From the NCBI RefSeq assembly GCF_024362805.1, contig NZ_CP093299.1:1054001-1118000 (forward strand): a DNA stretch of 64,000 bases, given 5' to 3'. The DNA is from Salipaludibacillus sp. LMS25. GTDB lineage: Bacteria; Bacillota; Bacilli; Bacillales; Salisediminibacteriaceae. Under the pieces are notes generated by a model. That model was not told the DNA's origin. It ran no database searches and saw nothing but the letters and a program-made list of their open reading frames with translations. Made by a program: the position numbers and the translations under genes. This document shows positions 10,274 through 19,327 of the stretch, piece by piece (the stretch's first letter is position 1; the number at the start of each line of letters is the position of its first letter).

Positions 10274-10343
10274 ATAATACTTATCTTATCTCAGGCCCTC
10301 AGCCACCTCCATATCCAAAAGTTCCGTAACCGTACCGGTAAAA
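10274..10343 (-). promoter_or_regulatory. PTS operon promoter with a degenerate operator
   Basis: The minus strand shows TATTAT at 10,279-10,274 without a consensus -35. About 45-65 bases upstream is TTTACCGGTACGGTTACGGA (10,323-10,343), an imperfect relative of the perfect TTTACCGTA/TACGGTAAA palindrome in front of the regulator gene. The shared TTTACCG and TACGG blocks suggest a common binding protein. Inferred. Confidence 0.4.
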
Positions 10344-10365
10344 TGTAACACTACTTTCTTAAGAA

Positions 10366-10422
10366 AGAAAAAGGACTGACCGCATGTAGTCGAGTTTACC
10401 GACTTAGCGTTCAGTCTTTTAC
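10366..10422 (-). terminator. Terminator of the PRD regulator gene
   Basis: On the minus strand AAAAGACTGAACGC pairs with GCGGTCAGTCCTTTTT, followed by T-rich sequence. It overlaps the regulator's stop codon and separates it from the PTS operon promoter. Confidence 0.7.
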
Positions 10423-12317
10423 TTGGATTTATTCCTATGTGTAGAACTTAATTTTTCAATAAGGGTCTCAAAACGTTTTGCCTCAATGATCTCTACAACC
10501 GTTTCTACATCTAATAGTATACTAGTAGTTACTTCAAAGAACTTTTGTGTATCCTTACTGATTGAATCTGCGATCGAAACTAATATAATGAACTGTACTT
10601 TATTTCTCACCCAATGAATCGGTTTTTCTAGAATTCCTACACATACTAAATTTTCATCTAACATAATTTTAGTAGGATGTGGTATGGCAGCTAGATTTCC
10701 ATAGTCTGTACTGCCTAATTTTTCTCTCTCCAGAATCGAATCATAAAACTTTGCAGGTAGTTTTCTTTTTTTTGCTATTTTTTCACACATTTCTTTTAAA
10801 ACTTCTTCTTTGGTTTCCCCTTTTATATTAGAGAAGAAATAACTCTTTTTATAGTAATTAGTAAGAAAACTCAAGTCTCCCAACTTAAACTTTTCTCTTA
10901 CCGCCATAATTTTTTCTGCTGCTAAAAAATCATCTATTTCCATAATCGGAACTGACACCTTTGTATGAATAGGCACTGTTGTGAATATATAATCTATCTT
11001 ATCAAAATTAAAGCTTTCCAAATCAAGTGTATTACACATATATATTTGATCGATGTATTCATTAAACTCTTTTTTTAATTTATATAGTAATAATTGAGAA
11101 CTTGCCTTTCCACTTACACATACTAAAAGAATATTCTTCTTATCAATCGGCTTTTTCTGTTGTTCTAAACCTAATTCGATTAAACATGCAAAATAGCATA
11201 TTTCATCATCTGTTATGTCATTATTGTAATATTTTTGTAATTGAACACATGCCTGCTGCGCCATAGTGTAGGCTAAGAAATACTTTTTCTTTATAACATC
11301 TACCAATGGATTTTCTAGTAGAATCCCATATTTCATACGAATATTGAATGGCATCATGTGTTGGTTTAATAGCATTCGAAGGTTGAAGTTATCCCTAAAA
11401 TCCACTTTAAAACTGTCATATATAATATTTAACATTTCACACACAAGCTTATTAATATTCTCTGAAATGATGAAGTTACTTTCTTTATAATAAGAGTTCC
11501 CAATCATTCTCTTACCTGCAATATAAACTGCAATATAAAATATCTCTTCTTCTGTTGCTCTGACCCTAAACTTTTCCACCATTTTATTCATTATCGTTCT
11601 AGCTAGACCATATACTTTACTATTTATGTTAACTTGTGCTTTGTCTTCTAACCCTTTTATAATAAAACCTTTTTTTATCCTACCTAATGTAACATAAATA
11701 TAATCTGTTAAATTCTTAAATGCCAATTCTGATAAATTTACTTCAAACTCATTTATACTATCTATAATAAATTGACCAATATCTGCTTCATCTAATTCTT
11801 TTTTTTCTTTTTTTTGAAAACTACGGATTACTAAATGGTCTTGGATACATCTCCGTTTATCAAATTCATTTCCTATTAGTTTTATACCGTGATAAGGTTT
11901 ACGGTCTAATTTCAATTGATATTGGTTAAAGATATGTTCAATTTTCTTTAGTTCATTAGTTAACGTTTTATTAGATATATATAACTTTTCACTTAGAATA
12001 TCTTTTTTTAAATACTCATCACTATTCAAAAATAGCTCCATTACATAATCTATTCGATCTTCTGCTATACTTGGTAGACTCTCTTTTTTATCAAGTAAGG
12101 AAATAAATTTCTCCCGATTATTTACAATCAGTTGATAACCCCATCCTTTTTTTGAAATAATTTCTGCTCCATGATCTTTAATGACGATACTAAGCGCTTT
12201 CAATTGAACTCTAACTGTCTTTTCACTCACATTGCAACATCCAGCCATATATGCCGCTGTTTTATAGTCTCCGTCTTCTAATTCTTTCACAAGGGATCTA
12301 AGTCTACTATTTAACAT
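10419..12317 (-). CDS. licR: LicR/BglG-type PRD transcriptional regulator with EIIB- and EIIA-like domains
   Basis: About 632 residues in the LicR order: two N-terminal helix-turn-helix domains (about 1-65 and 85-160), PRD1 (about 180-280), PRD2 (about 290-390), an EIIB-like domain (LLVCVSGKASS, about 400) and a C-terminal EIIA domain with the phosphohistidine in AAIPHP (about 550). Such proteins activate PTS operons when dephosphorylated by substrate uptake and phosphorylated by HPr. PRD1 has Tyr where the conserved histidines are expected (DYIYVTL, AVYIAG), while PRD2 keeps one (LNQHMMP), so its phosphorylation control may be simplified. I start at the ATG behind GGGGAGGTGG, not at 12,368. 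It sits upstream of the PTS operon on the same strand. Confidence 0.88.
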   Translation of the reverse strand: MLNSRLRSLVKELEDGDYKTAAYMAGCCNVSEKTVRVQLKALSIVIKDHGAEIISKKGWGYQLIVNNREKFISLLDKKESLPSIAEDRIDYVMELFLNSDEYLKKDILSEKLYISNKTLTNELKKIEHIFNQYQLKLDRKPYHGIKLIGNEFDKRRCIQDHLVIRSFQKKEKKELDEADIGQFIIDSINEFEVNLSELAFKNLTDYIYVTLGRIKKGFIIKGLEDKAQVNINSKVYGLARTIMNKMVEKFRVRATEEEIFYIAVYIAGKRMIGNSYYKESNFIISENINKLVCEMLNIIYDSFKVDFRDNFNLRMLLNQHMMPFNIRMKYGILLENPLVDVIKKKYFLAYTMAQQACVQLQKYYNNDITDDEICYFACLIELGLEQQKKPIDKKNILLVCVSGKASSQLLLYKLKKEFNEYIDQIYMCNTLDLESFNFDKIDYIFTTVPIHTKVSVPIMEIDDFLAAEKIMAVREKFKLGDLSFLTNYYKKSYFFSNIKGETKEEVLKEMCEKIAKKRKLPAKFYDSILEREKLGSTDYGNLAAIPHPTKIMLDENLVCVGILEKPIHWVRNKVQFIILVSIADSISKDTQKFFEVTTSILLDVETVVEIIEAKRFETLIEKLSSTHRNKSK

Positions 12318-12345
12318 TATACCACCTCCCCTTATTTGAATACCT

Positions 12346-12405
12346 ATTATAAAGGTAATTTTACACATCTACAATGTATCTTTTTACCGTAAGCAATACG
12401 GTAAA
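12346..12405 (-). promoter_or_regulatory. Regulator promoter with a perfect palindromic operator
   Basis: A sigma-A promoter on the minus strand reads TTGTAG (12,374-12,369), 17 bases, TATAAT (12,351-12,346). Eight bases upstream of the -35 lies TTTACCGTA-AGCAA-TACGGTAAA (12,383-12,405), a perfect 9-bp inverted repeat. The position suits an activator or autoregulatory site. Other sequence in 12,406-12,786 shows no gene. Confidence 0.6.
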
Positions 12406-12786
12406 TATTACGCCTTATGTTTCACAAAACTGGTAAAGGTAGTTTTTGTTAATTGTTATTTCCTCATTGGAGGCTATTATTCGCATCACTTGAACGTTGT
12501 AAACGCATATTTTAAATAGTGAATATTCTAATTTTAATGTGGTACATTAGCGACTATTGCTAATGTATCCTTTTTATCTAACATTTTTCAATAACGTTGG
12601 GATAACACTCAATAAAATTTCTCTAGTCAATCCACAGATAAATTAACAAATTCTATTTTGGGACTTTTTTCTTGTTAGGCAGCACCTATTTTTATTATCT
12701 TTATCTTTGTAGCGATTAGTATCCAGAGTTCTAACATAATCCTCAAGTTCTCCATTTCCCTTATCCAGCACTTAAAGCACATACTT

Positions 12787-13074
12787 ACTCGCTCATTACC
12801 AATTTATATTTAGATTCCTCATTTCCCTCTTCAAGCAGCTCTATTTTTCCATTCATCGATACACCTTCTAATGACTTAGCACGTTCAAACAACTTCACTG
12901 CTGGCTTTTAATGACATGAAGTGAATACTTCTTTTCATCATCATTGCGAATGATATATCCACCTCTTCGAAAATTTGAGCCAATCAGTTGAGATATTTTG
13001 TCGCCACCTGTTGACAACTTTTTTGATTTCATTTGTTTTTCATCGTTCCCTTCCTCATATTCCAAAAAATTCAT
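12787..13074 (-). pseudogene. Frameshifted small hypothetical gene
   Basis: An ATG at 13,074 opens a frame (MNFLEYEEGNDEKQMKSKK...) that stops at 12,895. The +1 frame then continues for about 40 codons with similar composition (KPAVKLFERAKSLEGVSMNG...) to a stop at 12,787. The two parts together read like one acidic protein of about 95 residues, broken by one frameshift near 12,905. No family is recognised. It could also be two short unrelated frames. Confidence 0.4.
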
Positions 13075-13150
13075 AAAATTTTTTCTGTCATCAGTTTAAT
13101 TTTTCAGTTAATTGACATACTAACCATAAGGTTATAAGGGGGTGAGACAG

Positions 13151-13336
13151 ATGGTAAACAACAACAATAATAATAACAACAGAAACAACCGTAATAACAA
13201 CAATAATAACAATAACAACCTCAATGTAAACAATGTAAATGAAGAGTTTGCAAATGAGAATGATGTCCAAGATGTAAACAACCGTAATAACCGCAACAAT
13301 CGTAACAACAGAAATAACCGTAATAACAACAACTAA
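13151..13336 (+). CDS. Asparagine-rich low-complexity small protein
   Basis: A 61-residue protein consists almost only of Asn with regularly spaced Arg (repeated NNR units), around a short central segment LNVNNVNEEFANENDVQDV. It has a strong ribosome binding site AAGGGGGTGA (13,136-13,145) 5 bases before the ATG and a strong terminator right after it, which argues for real expression. No signal peptide, membrane segment or known domain is visible. Asn/Arg-rich coats of spores or nucleic-acid-binding proteins are possible analogues, but the function is unknown. Confidence 0.65.
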   Translation: MVNNNNNNNNRNNRNNNNNNNNNLNVNNVNEEFANENDVQDVNNRNNRNNRNNRNNRNNNN

Positions 13337-13349
13337 TACCTAGCACAAG

Positions 13350-13383
13350 AAAAGGCGTTCAGCCTATGGCTGGACGCTTTTTC
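13350..13383 (+). terminator. Intrinsic terminator of the Asn-rich gene
   Basis: AAAAGGCGTTCAGCC pairs with GGCTGGACGCTTTTT around a 3-base loop, starting 14 bases after the stop. The A-rich 5' arm could also end the RidA-like transcript from the opposite side. Confidence 0.8.
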
Positions 13384-13416
13384 TCTCCCTAGAAAAACTC
13401 TTCGGCATTTTTTGTA

Positions 13417-13809
13417 TTAGTCAGCTACTGCTATGGCTTCAATTTCAATTAATAAATCGTCCCTAATAAGCTTACTCACCTCTACAGCCGAGCTGGCTGG
13501 TGGATTTGTTGTGTTAATGTACTGATCTCGGATTTCCCTAACGGCCTTCATTTGCGATATATCAGTTAAAAAGAACGTCAATTTCACGACGTCATCAAAA
13601 GTTAATCCAGCTGCTTTTAACGCTATATCGATATTTTCAAATACTTGTCTCGTTTGTTCGGCTAAATTTCCGACGCCGACAACTTGTCCATTCTCGTTAA
13701 AGGCTATTTGGCCCGAAATATAAATGGTCCGTGAATGTCTCACATCTACTACGTGGGTATAACCTGCTGTTTTTGGCATGTTTTCAGGATTGAGAAACTT
13801 TTTTGTCAT
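13417..13809 (-). CDS. RidA/YjgF family enamine/imine deaminase-like protein
   Basis: 130 residues, the usual RidA length. Family members hydrolyse reactive 2-aminoacrylate and other imines made by PLP enzymes. The signature block near the C-terminus (PPASSAVEVSKLIRDDLLIEIEAIA) keeps the SxxEV and LIEIEAIA features; the substrate-binding Arg of the canonical RNC motif is not obvious, so the subfamily is uncertain. The ATG at 13,809 follows GGAGG by 11 bases; an upstream in-frame start at 13,869 would add a non-homologous leader. It stands alone between two terminators. Confidence 0.85.
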   Translation of the reverse strand: MTKKFLNPENMPKTAGYTHVVDVRHSRTIYISGQIAFNENGQVVGVGNLAEQTRQVFENIDIALKAAGLTFDDVVKLTFFLTDISQMKAVREIRDQYINTTNPPASSAVEVSKLIRDDLLIEIEAIAVAD

Positions 13810-14080
13810 TGGCTTTTTATCCTCCATTGATATTTTGCAAGTAGCTCCTTCGGTTTTATCACACCTCAATCGCCTACTTGACGTGTGATTTTCTCAAATT
13901 ATAAAAATAATCTTTCTACCTTTCCAACGCTTTACGGTTACTTATTACTATAAAGGGATATTTTGTTTTTACAATAATTTAAGTTAAATTATTAAATAAG
14001 GAAATAGCAGCTACCTTCATTCCGTTTACTCTACTAAAGCGATAAACTTAAAAACAAAAACCCGACAAAATGTCAGGTCT

Positions 14081-14911
14081 TTAAGAGTTGTTTAGCAAGA
14101 TATCTTTTAGAAACGGGTCATCTAGCCACTGGTTTAGCTGTCCTGTGGAGAATCCTTTTGAAACATTGAGGTCGATAAGCGTTCCACTCGAATAGCCGAA
14201 AGATGCCGACCTGTCTGCTATTGTGTCAGGCCCTTTTTTGAGCACATTCTTCAGTTTTTTCAGCATGTTTTGAAAACTTTTTTCCAAGTCGCTTTTCGGA
14301 TCGGCCGCCGCTTCAATCACTCGATCAAGTCGCTCGTTTCCTCCTATCAGCTCCCCCTCTTCATTCAAGCTTACATCTGACAGAGACAGCCCGGCAGTCG
14401 TTTTCAAGAACTCATTCACATGCCATTTTTCATATGCTTCTTTATCCAACGGGGTACCGTTTTGTTCACCGATCAACTCCGCATGGCTCAAAAGGCGCGC
14501 GCCGAACCGTTTATCACTGTCATTTAAGACGGCTTCGATCTGTGCTCTTTTTTGTTCATCTGCAATGCCTTCAACGGCAATTCGATTATTACCGTCAACA
14601 TGTAAAGTCAAATTCTCGCGGTTGGAAAGGAAAATGCCATTTTCGTTCAAGGCCTCAGCAATCTGATTGTTCAAAAGCTGCCTGTCCATATAAAGATTGT
14701 AAATTTCAAATTGCACACCATTCATTTGAGACCGTATTGTGGGCCCGTTATTGTGGGACGCTTCAACAGCCTGCTTGCTGATGGAAAGGGTGTCTTTTTG
14801 TCTATCGACTTGCACTTGAGGACCTTTTGTTTTTCCCGAACTCTTCTTGGCTACCAACTGCATCAATTGCTCTGAATAAAGCGAATACTTGACACTATCT
14901 TTAATATTCAT
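14081..14911 (-). CDS. Hypothetical protein, 276 residues
   Basis: I do not recognise the family with confidence. The protein is soluble, has no signal peptide and is rich in polar residues. The N-terminus MNIKDSVKYSLYSEQLMQL is followed by a linker with DRQKDTLSISKQA, and then by a helical region (residues about 70-280) ending in LDDPFLKDILLNNS. Start selection is clear: AAAGGAG lies 5 bases before the ATG at 14,911. Its GC content is visibly higher than that of the AT-rich cluster on the right. It is followed by a T-rich region without an obvious strong terminator. Confidence 0.6.
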   Translation of the reverse strand: MNIKDSVKYSLYSEQLMQLVAKKSSGKTKGPQVQVDRQKDTLSISKQAVEASHNNGPTIRSQMNGVQFEIYNLYMDRQLLNNQIAEALNENGIFLSNRENLTLHVDGNNRIAVEGIADEQKRAQIEAVLNDSDKRFGARLLSHAELIGEQNGTPLDKEAYEKWHVNEFLKTTAGLSLSDVSLNEEGELIGGNERLDRVIEAAADPKSDLEKSFQNMLKKLKNVLKKGPDTIADRSASFGYSSGTLIDLNVSKGFSTGQLNQWLDDPFLKDILLNNS

Positions 14912-14971
14912 GGGAGCTCCTTTCATGGCAATAATATTATTTTTGTTATATCGGCCTGTGGTTAAATCTGT

Positions 14972-15799
14972 TTACCAGCCATATGTTGAATCGTATTGAT
15001 AATTGATTTTCAGCTGTGGCGACCTCCATGTTGAACTACTCCAAGCAAGTGAGTAGTACCTGACATCCCACCTTGTTTTGACGGGGAGTGCAAGTTCAGG
15101 CTTTACGTCCGGAAACAATCTCCCGCCTGAAACCGATGTATGCCAGACACCTTGTTCCTTGTTCAGCACTTCTCTGTATGTGTGACCAAGACTCGGAGAT
15201 ATGGTCCCCTCGGCGGAAATGCTTCTCACAACCGCTCCGTTAGGAATAGCAGAGACATTTGCAAGATTAACAGTGGCAATCGGTGACACGACTCCTTGTC
15301 CAGGACTTGAAATGGATGACGGGGACAGATTCGCCGTATAAGTACCACTTTTCATTCTGTCGATAAATTCAAGTCTGTAAAATCCCCATCCGTCATATGA
15401 CCCGTCTTTAGACATGACGACAGCAATGTACCTGCCTGTCTCTGGAACATCCAAGCGGATGATTTCGTTTTGGTTTCCCGTTCTTTCAGAAGATCCTACG
15501 GCAGGGTAGCCGTAAGAATCCTTAAATAAATATAAATCATAGTCTGTATTTGCTGGGATGTTCTTTAGATGAATGGCAAGCTGGTCTCCCTTGGTGGCAT
15601 AAAACTTGTAATAATCTTTATCGCTTTCACTGTGAATTGTTGCAGAAATCGTCTTGTATTTCCACAGCCCTAAATCATAAGCCTCAGCGAAAGAATTATT
15701 CGGTTCATACTCGTCTTCGTAAACATTTGCCGAAACCGACATTGCCGAGATTGCCATCAAAAATAAACTGAACATTAACAGAAACAAACTTTTTTTCAT
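14972..15799 (-). CDS. Secreted protein with a PPC-like (bacterial pre-peptidase C-terminal) domain
   Basis: 275 residues with a typical Sec signal peptide (MKKSLFLLMFSLFLMAISAM, cleavage probably after SVSA). Residues about 30-130 resemble the PPC domain, a calcium-type beta sandwich found on secreted proteases: EPNNSFAEAYDL, then DKDYYKFYATKGDQ, then DYDLYLFKDSYG. The C-terminal half (about 140-275) is rich in Ser, Thr and aromatics and is not recognised. No protease domain is present, so a binding or cell-surface role is more likely than catalysis. It is adjacent to the 276-residue hypothetical gene, 60 bases apart, on the same strand. Confidence 0.7.
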   Translation of the reverse strand: MKKSLFLLMFSLFLMAISAMSVSANVYEDEYEPNNSFAEAYDLGLWKYKTISATIHSESDKDYYKFYATKGDQLAIHLKNIPANTDYDLYLFKDSYGYPAVGSSERTGNQNEIIRLDVPETGRYIAVVMSKDGSYDGWGFYRLEFIDRMKSGTYTANLSPSSISSPGQGVVSPIATVNLANVSAIPNGAVVRSISAEGTISPSLGHTYREVLNKEQGVWHTSVSGGRLFPDVKPELALPVKTRWDVRYYSLAWSSSTWRSPQLKINYQYDSTYGW

Positions 15800-16346
15800 T
15801 TGTCCTTGCCTCCCATTTATTTTATCACCAAAAAGGAACTCCCTTCCTTATATCGGCAATAAAAATGGTAAGTTAAAGAATATTTTATAAAATTATAGAA
15901 TTTTTGTATGTGATTTGTTTATTTATTTGCCATTTCGCCCTCTGTCGGCTCTGCTTTCTTCATTTACCACCCTTTTTTGTAATGTTTATATTTTCTTCGG
16001 TCGTTACTTTACTCAATATGTAAAGGTTAGCGTTCAAAACTAAGAATACATGATTTCCGACATGTGTGATGCTAGCTTGTTACTTAGCCCATAAAAAGGC
16101 TATTCCATTGCTCATTACATTAAACGAATAGGGTACTTATGATATAGGGATTAATAAGTCGTCATCTTGACCCCAGTACAGAAAAAAGAAGCCTACTTCA
16201 AAAAGAAAGGAGACTTCTATAATCGCTCATAAATAAATATTTAGTAAAATACCCTATTTTTACTATTGGAGCAAAAACTGCTCTCTACATCTCATAATAA
16301 TATGAAAAAATATTAAATGGTCACACGTTTTCTAAAACTTTTATTC
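15800..16346. other. Intergenic region without a recognisable gene
   Basis: About 550 AT-rich bases. A weak hairpin (AGAAGCC...GGAGACTTCT, about 16,190-16,220) is the only structure I see. The promoter of the secreted-protein gene should lie in its left part. Confidence 0.4.
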
Positions 16347-17054
16347 CTAACACTTCCTAAAAAAGCCCCTTTTAACGTAAGCCTTTATGACACTTTGGGC
16401 AAGTATTCTAGAGGAGTCATAAAAATTCAATGACGAATTCTCTTCGCAAAAAAAGAGATCAGTACATGCACAAATAACGTCAGTTACACCCTCTTTTTTA
16501 TATTCTACCTCTATTTGTTTCCACTTGTATATAGTATCATTACAAAGCCCTTTTTCTTTTACAGAAAGAATTAAATCATCTACGTTATTTTGAAGCTTCT
16601 CTGACAAAAACACTTCAATCCCCGTTTCTCGCAATTTATTCTGATACAAATTACTTTCTATAGTACTTCTGGTAGCAAGTATGCTAGTTTTAATTGCTGA
16701 ACGATTAACGTTATTAACTGTTTCTTCAATAATATTAATGATAGGTATATCAGTCATCTTTATCATTTCAGAATAGTATTTATGCACAACATTACATGGC
16801 ACTACAATTTTAGTACACTGTGCTTTAGTAAGTGTATCAATACCAACACGAAGAGCGTTAATCATTCTATTATCATCAATTTCTTTTTTGGGATGAAATG
16901 GCGTCGGCAAAGAGTATATCATTATATGTGGATAATCTTCATCATACTTAGCACCATATTGTCTTTCACATTCATCCAATACAGACTCTAAAAATGGCGA
17001 AGTAGACCTTGGCCCCATACCAGCTAAAATTCCAATCGGTTTACCACTATTCAT
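16347..17054 (-). CDS. Aspartate/glutamate racemase family protein
   Basis: 235 residues of the Asp/Glu racemase (YgeA-like) fold, which inverts the alpha carbon of acidic amino acids with two cysteines. The N-terminal GILAGMGPRST loop, the first cysteine in VPCNVVH (about 86) and the second in CACTDLFF (about 194) are in place. GAGGGGGG lies before the ATG. The gene is AT-rich like the phosphonate cluster and on the same strand, but is separated from it by a transposase remnant. It may supply a D-amino acid or act on a related amino acid; the link to the cluster is an inference. Confidence 0.82.
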   Translation of the reverse strand: MNSGKPIGILAGMGPRSTSPFLESVLDECERQYGAKYDEDYPHIMIYSLPTPFHPKKEIDDNRMINALRVGIDTLTKAQCTKIVVPCNVVHKYYSEMIKMTDIPIINIIEETVNNVNRSAIKTSILATRSTIESNLYQNKLRETGIEVFLSEKLQNNVDDLILSVKEKGLCNDTIYKWKQIEVEYKKEGVTDVICACTDLFFCEENSSLNFYDSSRILAQSVIKAYVKRGFFRKC

Positions 17055-17374
17055 AAGACCCCCCTCATATTCTTAGGAAGTTATTAAAAATCACTAGCAT
17101 TTCGTAAATAATCTCATAATTTTGAGTGATGACTGTTGTTTGAACCAAAAAATAAATACCCAATTAAAGGGATCGCTATCCATTTGATGTTTTGTTTACA
17201 ATTATACCGGTGCAGTTAATTAATATCCTCAACTTTTTCTATGGCGACATTCAGTTATTAACAACAACATTCTGTAAATGCACCTGCATACGTTTGCAGC
17301 AATCTCTTACTGCTTACTCAGCGTCACACTATTTAACTGAATGGTTACACTTAGATTAATTAGGACGTAGTGCT

Positions 17375-17477
17375 ATAAAGCTAAGCTTCATCAGTGGGAG
17401 TTTTCCTTCATCCCCCACTGATTGTTCGTTTAACTTATGGGAGCTTTAGGGGCAGTTTATCCCACACCTAAACTTTT
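17375..17477 (+). repeat. Palindromic repeat family A, left two thirds
   Basis: It runs from ATAAAGCTAAGCTTCATCAG through the CAGTGGGAG...CCCCCACTGA hairpin to TTATCCCACACCTAAACTTT and then diverges. It has the same orientation as the copy at 29,121. Positions 17,055-17,374 show no gene. Confidence 0.8.
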
Positions 17478-17570
17478 CTCATTTCTCGTCTTGAATCGGG
17501 TTTGATAAACAAGCGCTCTCTTAAGAATGCCATGTGCCGTTAAAAATCATTGATTCTAGTACATGACCGC

Positions 17571-17795
17571 TTAATTTAACCAACCATAAGTGGGCAAATT
17601 TTCGCAAAACAAAAGCAGGCGTAAAGTTGCCCCCTTTCCAGACCATGTGATCGGATAAAACAGATGATCCTTAGGAAGTTTAAAATCATAAACGTCCCGT
17701 ACGACAGCGTTTTTCCTTAGCCTAGAGAGAAAAAAGTAGCCATCATCTGTCATGCGATCAAAGCGCTCGTCATCTAAAGCGAAAAGGTCTCTTTT
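17571..17795 (-). pseudogene. IS4-family transposase, central/C-terminal fragment
   Basis: The frame reads KRDLFALDDERFDRM followed by DGYFFLSRLRKNAVVRDVYD, the conserved DGYFFLSRLRKNA block of IS4 transposases, and stops soon after YPITW. The N-terminal domain, the first catalytic Asp and the C-terminal YREK region are absent. It lies just outside the phosphonate operon. A fragment of the missing N-terminal domain of the same family lies at 28,588. Confidence 0.72.
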
Positions 17796-17906
17796 TGAGT
17801 AATGTTAAGTTTTTCTATAATTCCAAAATAATTGATTAGACACTTGACTATCATACTCCCAATCAATTTGAGAAGCTGTCTTGTTCAGTTTCCTAGAACC
17901 AACCAC

Positions 17907-17947
17907 AGCTCAGAAGAGTTTAAAACAAATTTAAACTCTTCTGAGCT
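17907..17947. terminator. Perfect 18-bp inverted repeat downstream of the phosphonate operon
   Basis: AGCTCAGAAGAGTTTAAA and its exact complement are separated by 5 bases. No T-run follows on the minus strand. A terminator or processing hairpin for the operon that ends at 18,085 is the simplest reading; an insertion-element end is an alternative. Confidence 0.5.
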
Positions 17948-18084
17948 GGCCACCAAGCGAAAGTGCAAAAAATCTGTGTCTATTTCTTGACGTAGTATCA
18001 AAATTCAACTTTCGCAGACCAAAACAGGCACTTGAACCTTGATATAGTTCAATAACCCCACAAAAGTGGAGTAAGTAATCCAAT

Positions 18085-19299
18085 TCATAGTTTATAGCTA
18101 GAAGTCTTCAATGTATTAAAAACAGGCAAAACCCAACCGACTATGCAAGTAAAAATCATAGTTAATCCTAAAATGATAAACAGATTATTTACTCCAACGC
18201 CTTCTGAAATATACCCGCCAATTAAGGCTCCTATAGGAATCCCAGCTTTAGATACCAAGCTTCTAACAGACATAACTCTTCCCCTTAAATGGATTGGAGG
18301 GTTTACTTGATATAAAGTTGTATTATTAATATTAAAAATCGAGAGAAAAAAACCGTAGAGTAATATTGAAATCAACGAAATAACAAAATAAGTAGTATAG
18401 CCTAGTAAACTAAGGCATATACCGCTGAGGATTATTGATCCAAACATCAAATACTTTAAATTTCTATGTTTCTTTTTAAAAGTTAGAAATAAAGCACCAA
18501 CTAACATTCCAAATGCTAAACTAGATGTAAGAAATCCATACTGTTCTGGTTCTCCTTGTAAATGGTTTATAACATACGGTAACAATAGGGGTTGAATAGC
18601 TCCCGCACTAAAGTTTAAGAAGAAAACAAATATAACCATATATAAAAATAATGGATTATCCTTAAAATATTTTAATCCAATTTTAAAATCTATAAGCCAA
18701 CTATTAGATGATGAATCATTTTGCAAATTTAACGGTTTTAGAAGGATTATCAAGCTTCCTGCTATGGCAAGGAATGAAATTAAAAAGATTAATAAAATTA
18801 AAGGTGAAAATGTTAATAACAGTAATCCACCAAATGACGGCCCAATAATCATAGTTATTTGTAATGTTGATTCAAGTATAGAATTGGCCTTAAGTAGTTG
18901 ATCTTTTTCTACTATTTCTGATAAATAGGCACGTGAAGCAGGTTTGAATATGGGCTCTAATAAACCAACCAATATTACAATGATGTACATAATAATAATC
19001 GACAATTGGTCTGTAGCTATAAAGCCCACTAATAATAGAAATGAAATTGACCTTCCCCACTCAGACAAAACCATTATATATTTCTTTTGTACTTTGTCTA
19101 TAAAAGGGCCGATTAGTACTAAACTTATAATAAAAGCAGACATATAAAAAAACCATACTATCCCCATTGAGGCTTCGGAGCCAGTTATATCAAAGACTAA
19201 CCAAGAAATGATAAAAACCGCCATAGTATTTCCTAAACCAGAAGCTAACTGCGCTATCCAAAGTATCAAAAATCGTACATTGTTCATTAAATCTTTCAC
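18085..19299 (-). CDS. Major facilitator superfamily transporter, probable product exporter
   Basis: 404 residues with twelve predicted membrane segments and the MFS intracellular loop motif region at GPFIDKVQKKYIM between helices 2 and 3. It resembles the enterobactin exporter/MFS_3 group (QLASGLGNTMAVFIISWLV at the N-terminus). It is the last gene of the phosphonate operon, 28 bases after an ATP-grasp gene. Export of the product with resulting self-protection is the likely job. The start is a GTG with a weak ribosome binding site; ATG four codons downstream is an alternative. Confidence 0.88.
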   Translation of the reverse strand: MKDLMNNVRFLILWIAQLASGLGNTMAVFIISWLVFDITGSEASMGIVWFFYMSAFIISLVLIGPFIDKVQKKYIMVLSEWGRSISFLLLVGFIATDQLSIIIMYIIVILVGLLEPIFKPASRAYLSEIVEKDQLLKANSILESTLQITMIIGPSFGGLLLLTFSPLILLIFLISFLAIAGSLIILLKPLNLQNDSSSNSWLIDFKIGLKYFKDNPLFLYMVIFVFFLNFSAGAIQPLLLPYVINHLQGEPEQYGFLTSSLAFGMLVGALFLTFKKKHRNLKYLMFGSIILSGICLSLLGYTTYFVISLISILLYGFFLSIFNINNTTLYQVNPPIHLRGRVMSVRSLVSKAGIPIGALIGGYISEGVGVNNLFIILGLTMIFTCIVGWVLPVFNTLKTSSYKL

Positions 19300-19327
19300 G
19301 AATAATCACCGCATTCCGCATTTAAGT

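Noticed and set aside
13132..13332. Minus-strand leucine-rich frame opposite the Asn-rich gene
   Set aside because: Leu runs are the complement of the Asn codons; the ribosome binding site and terminator favour the plus strand.
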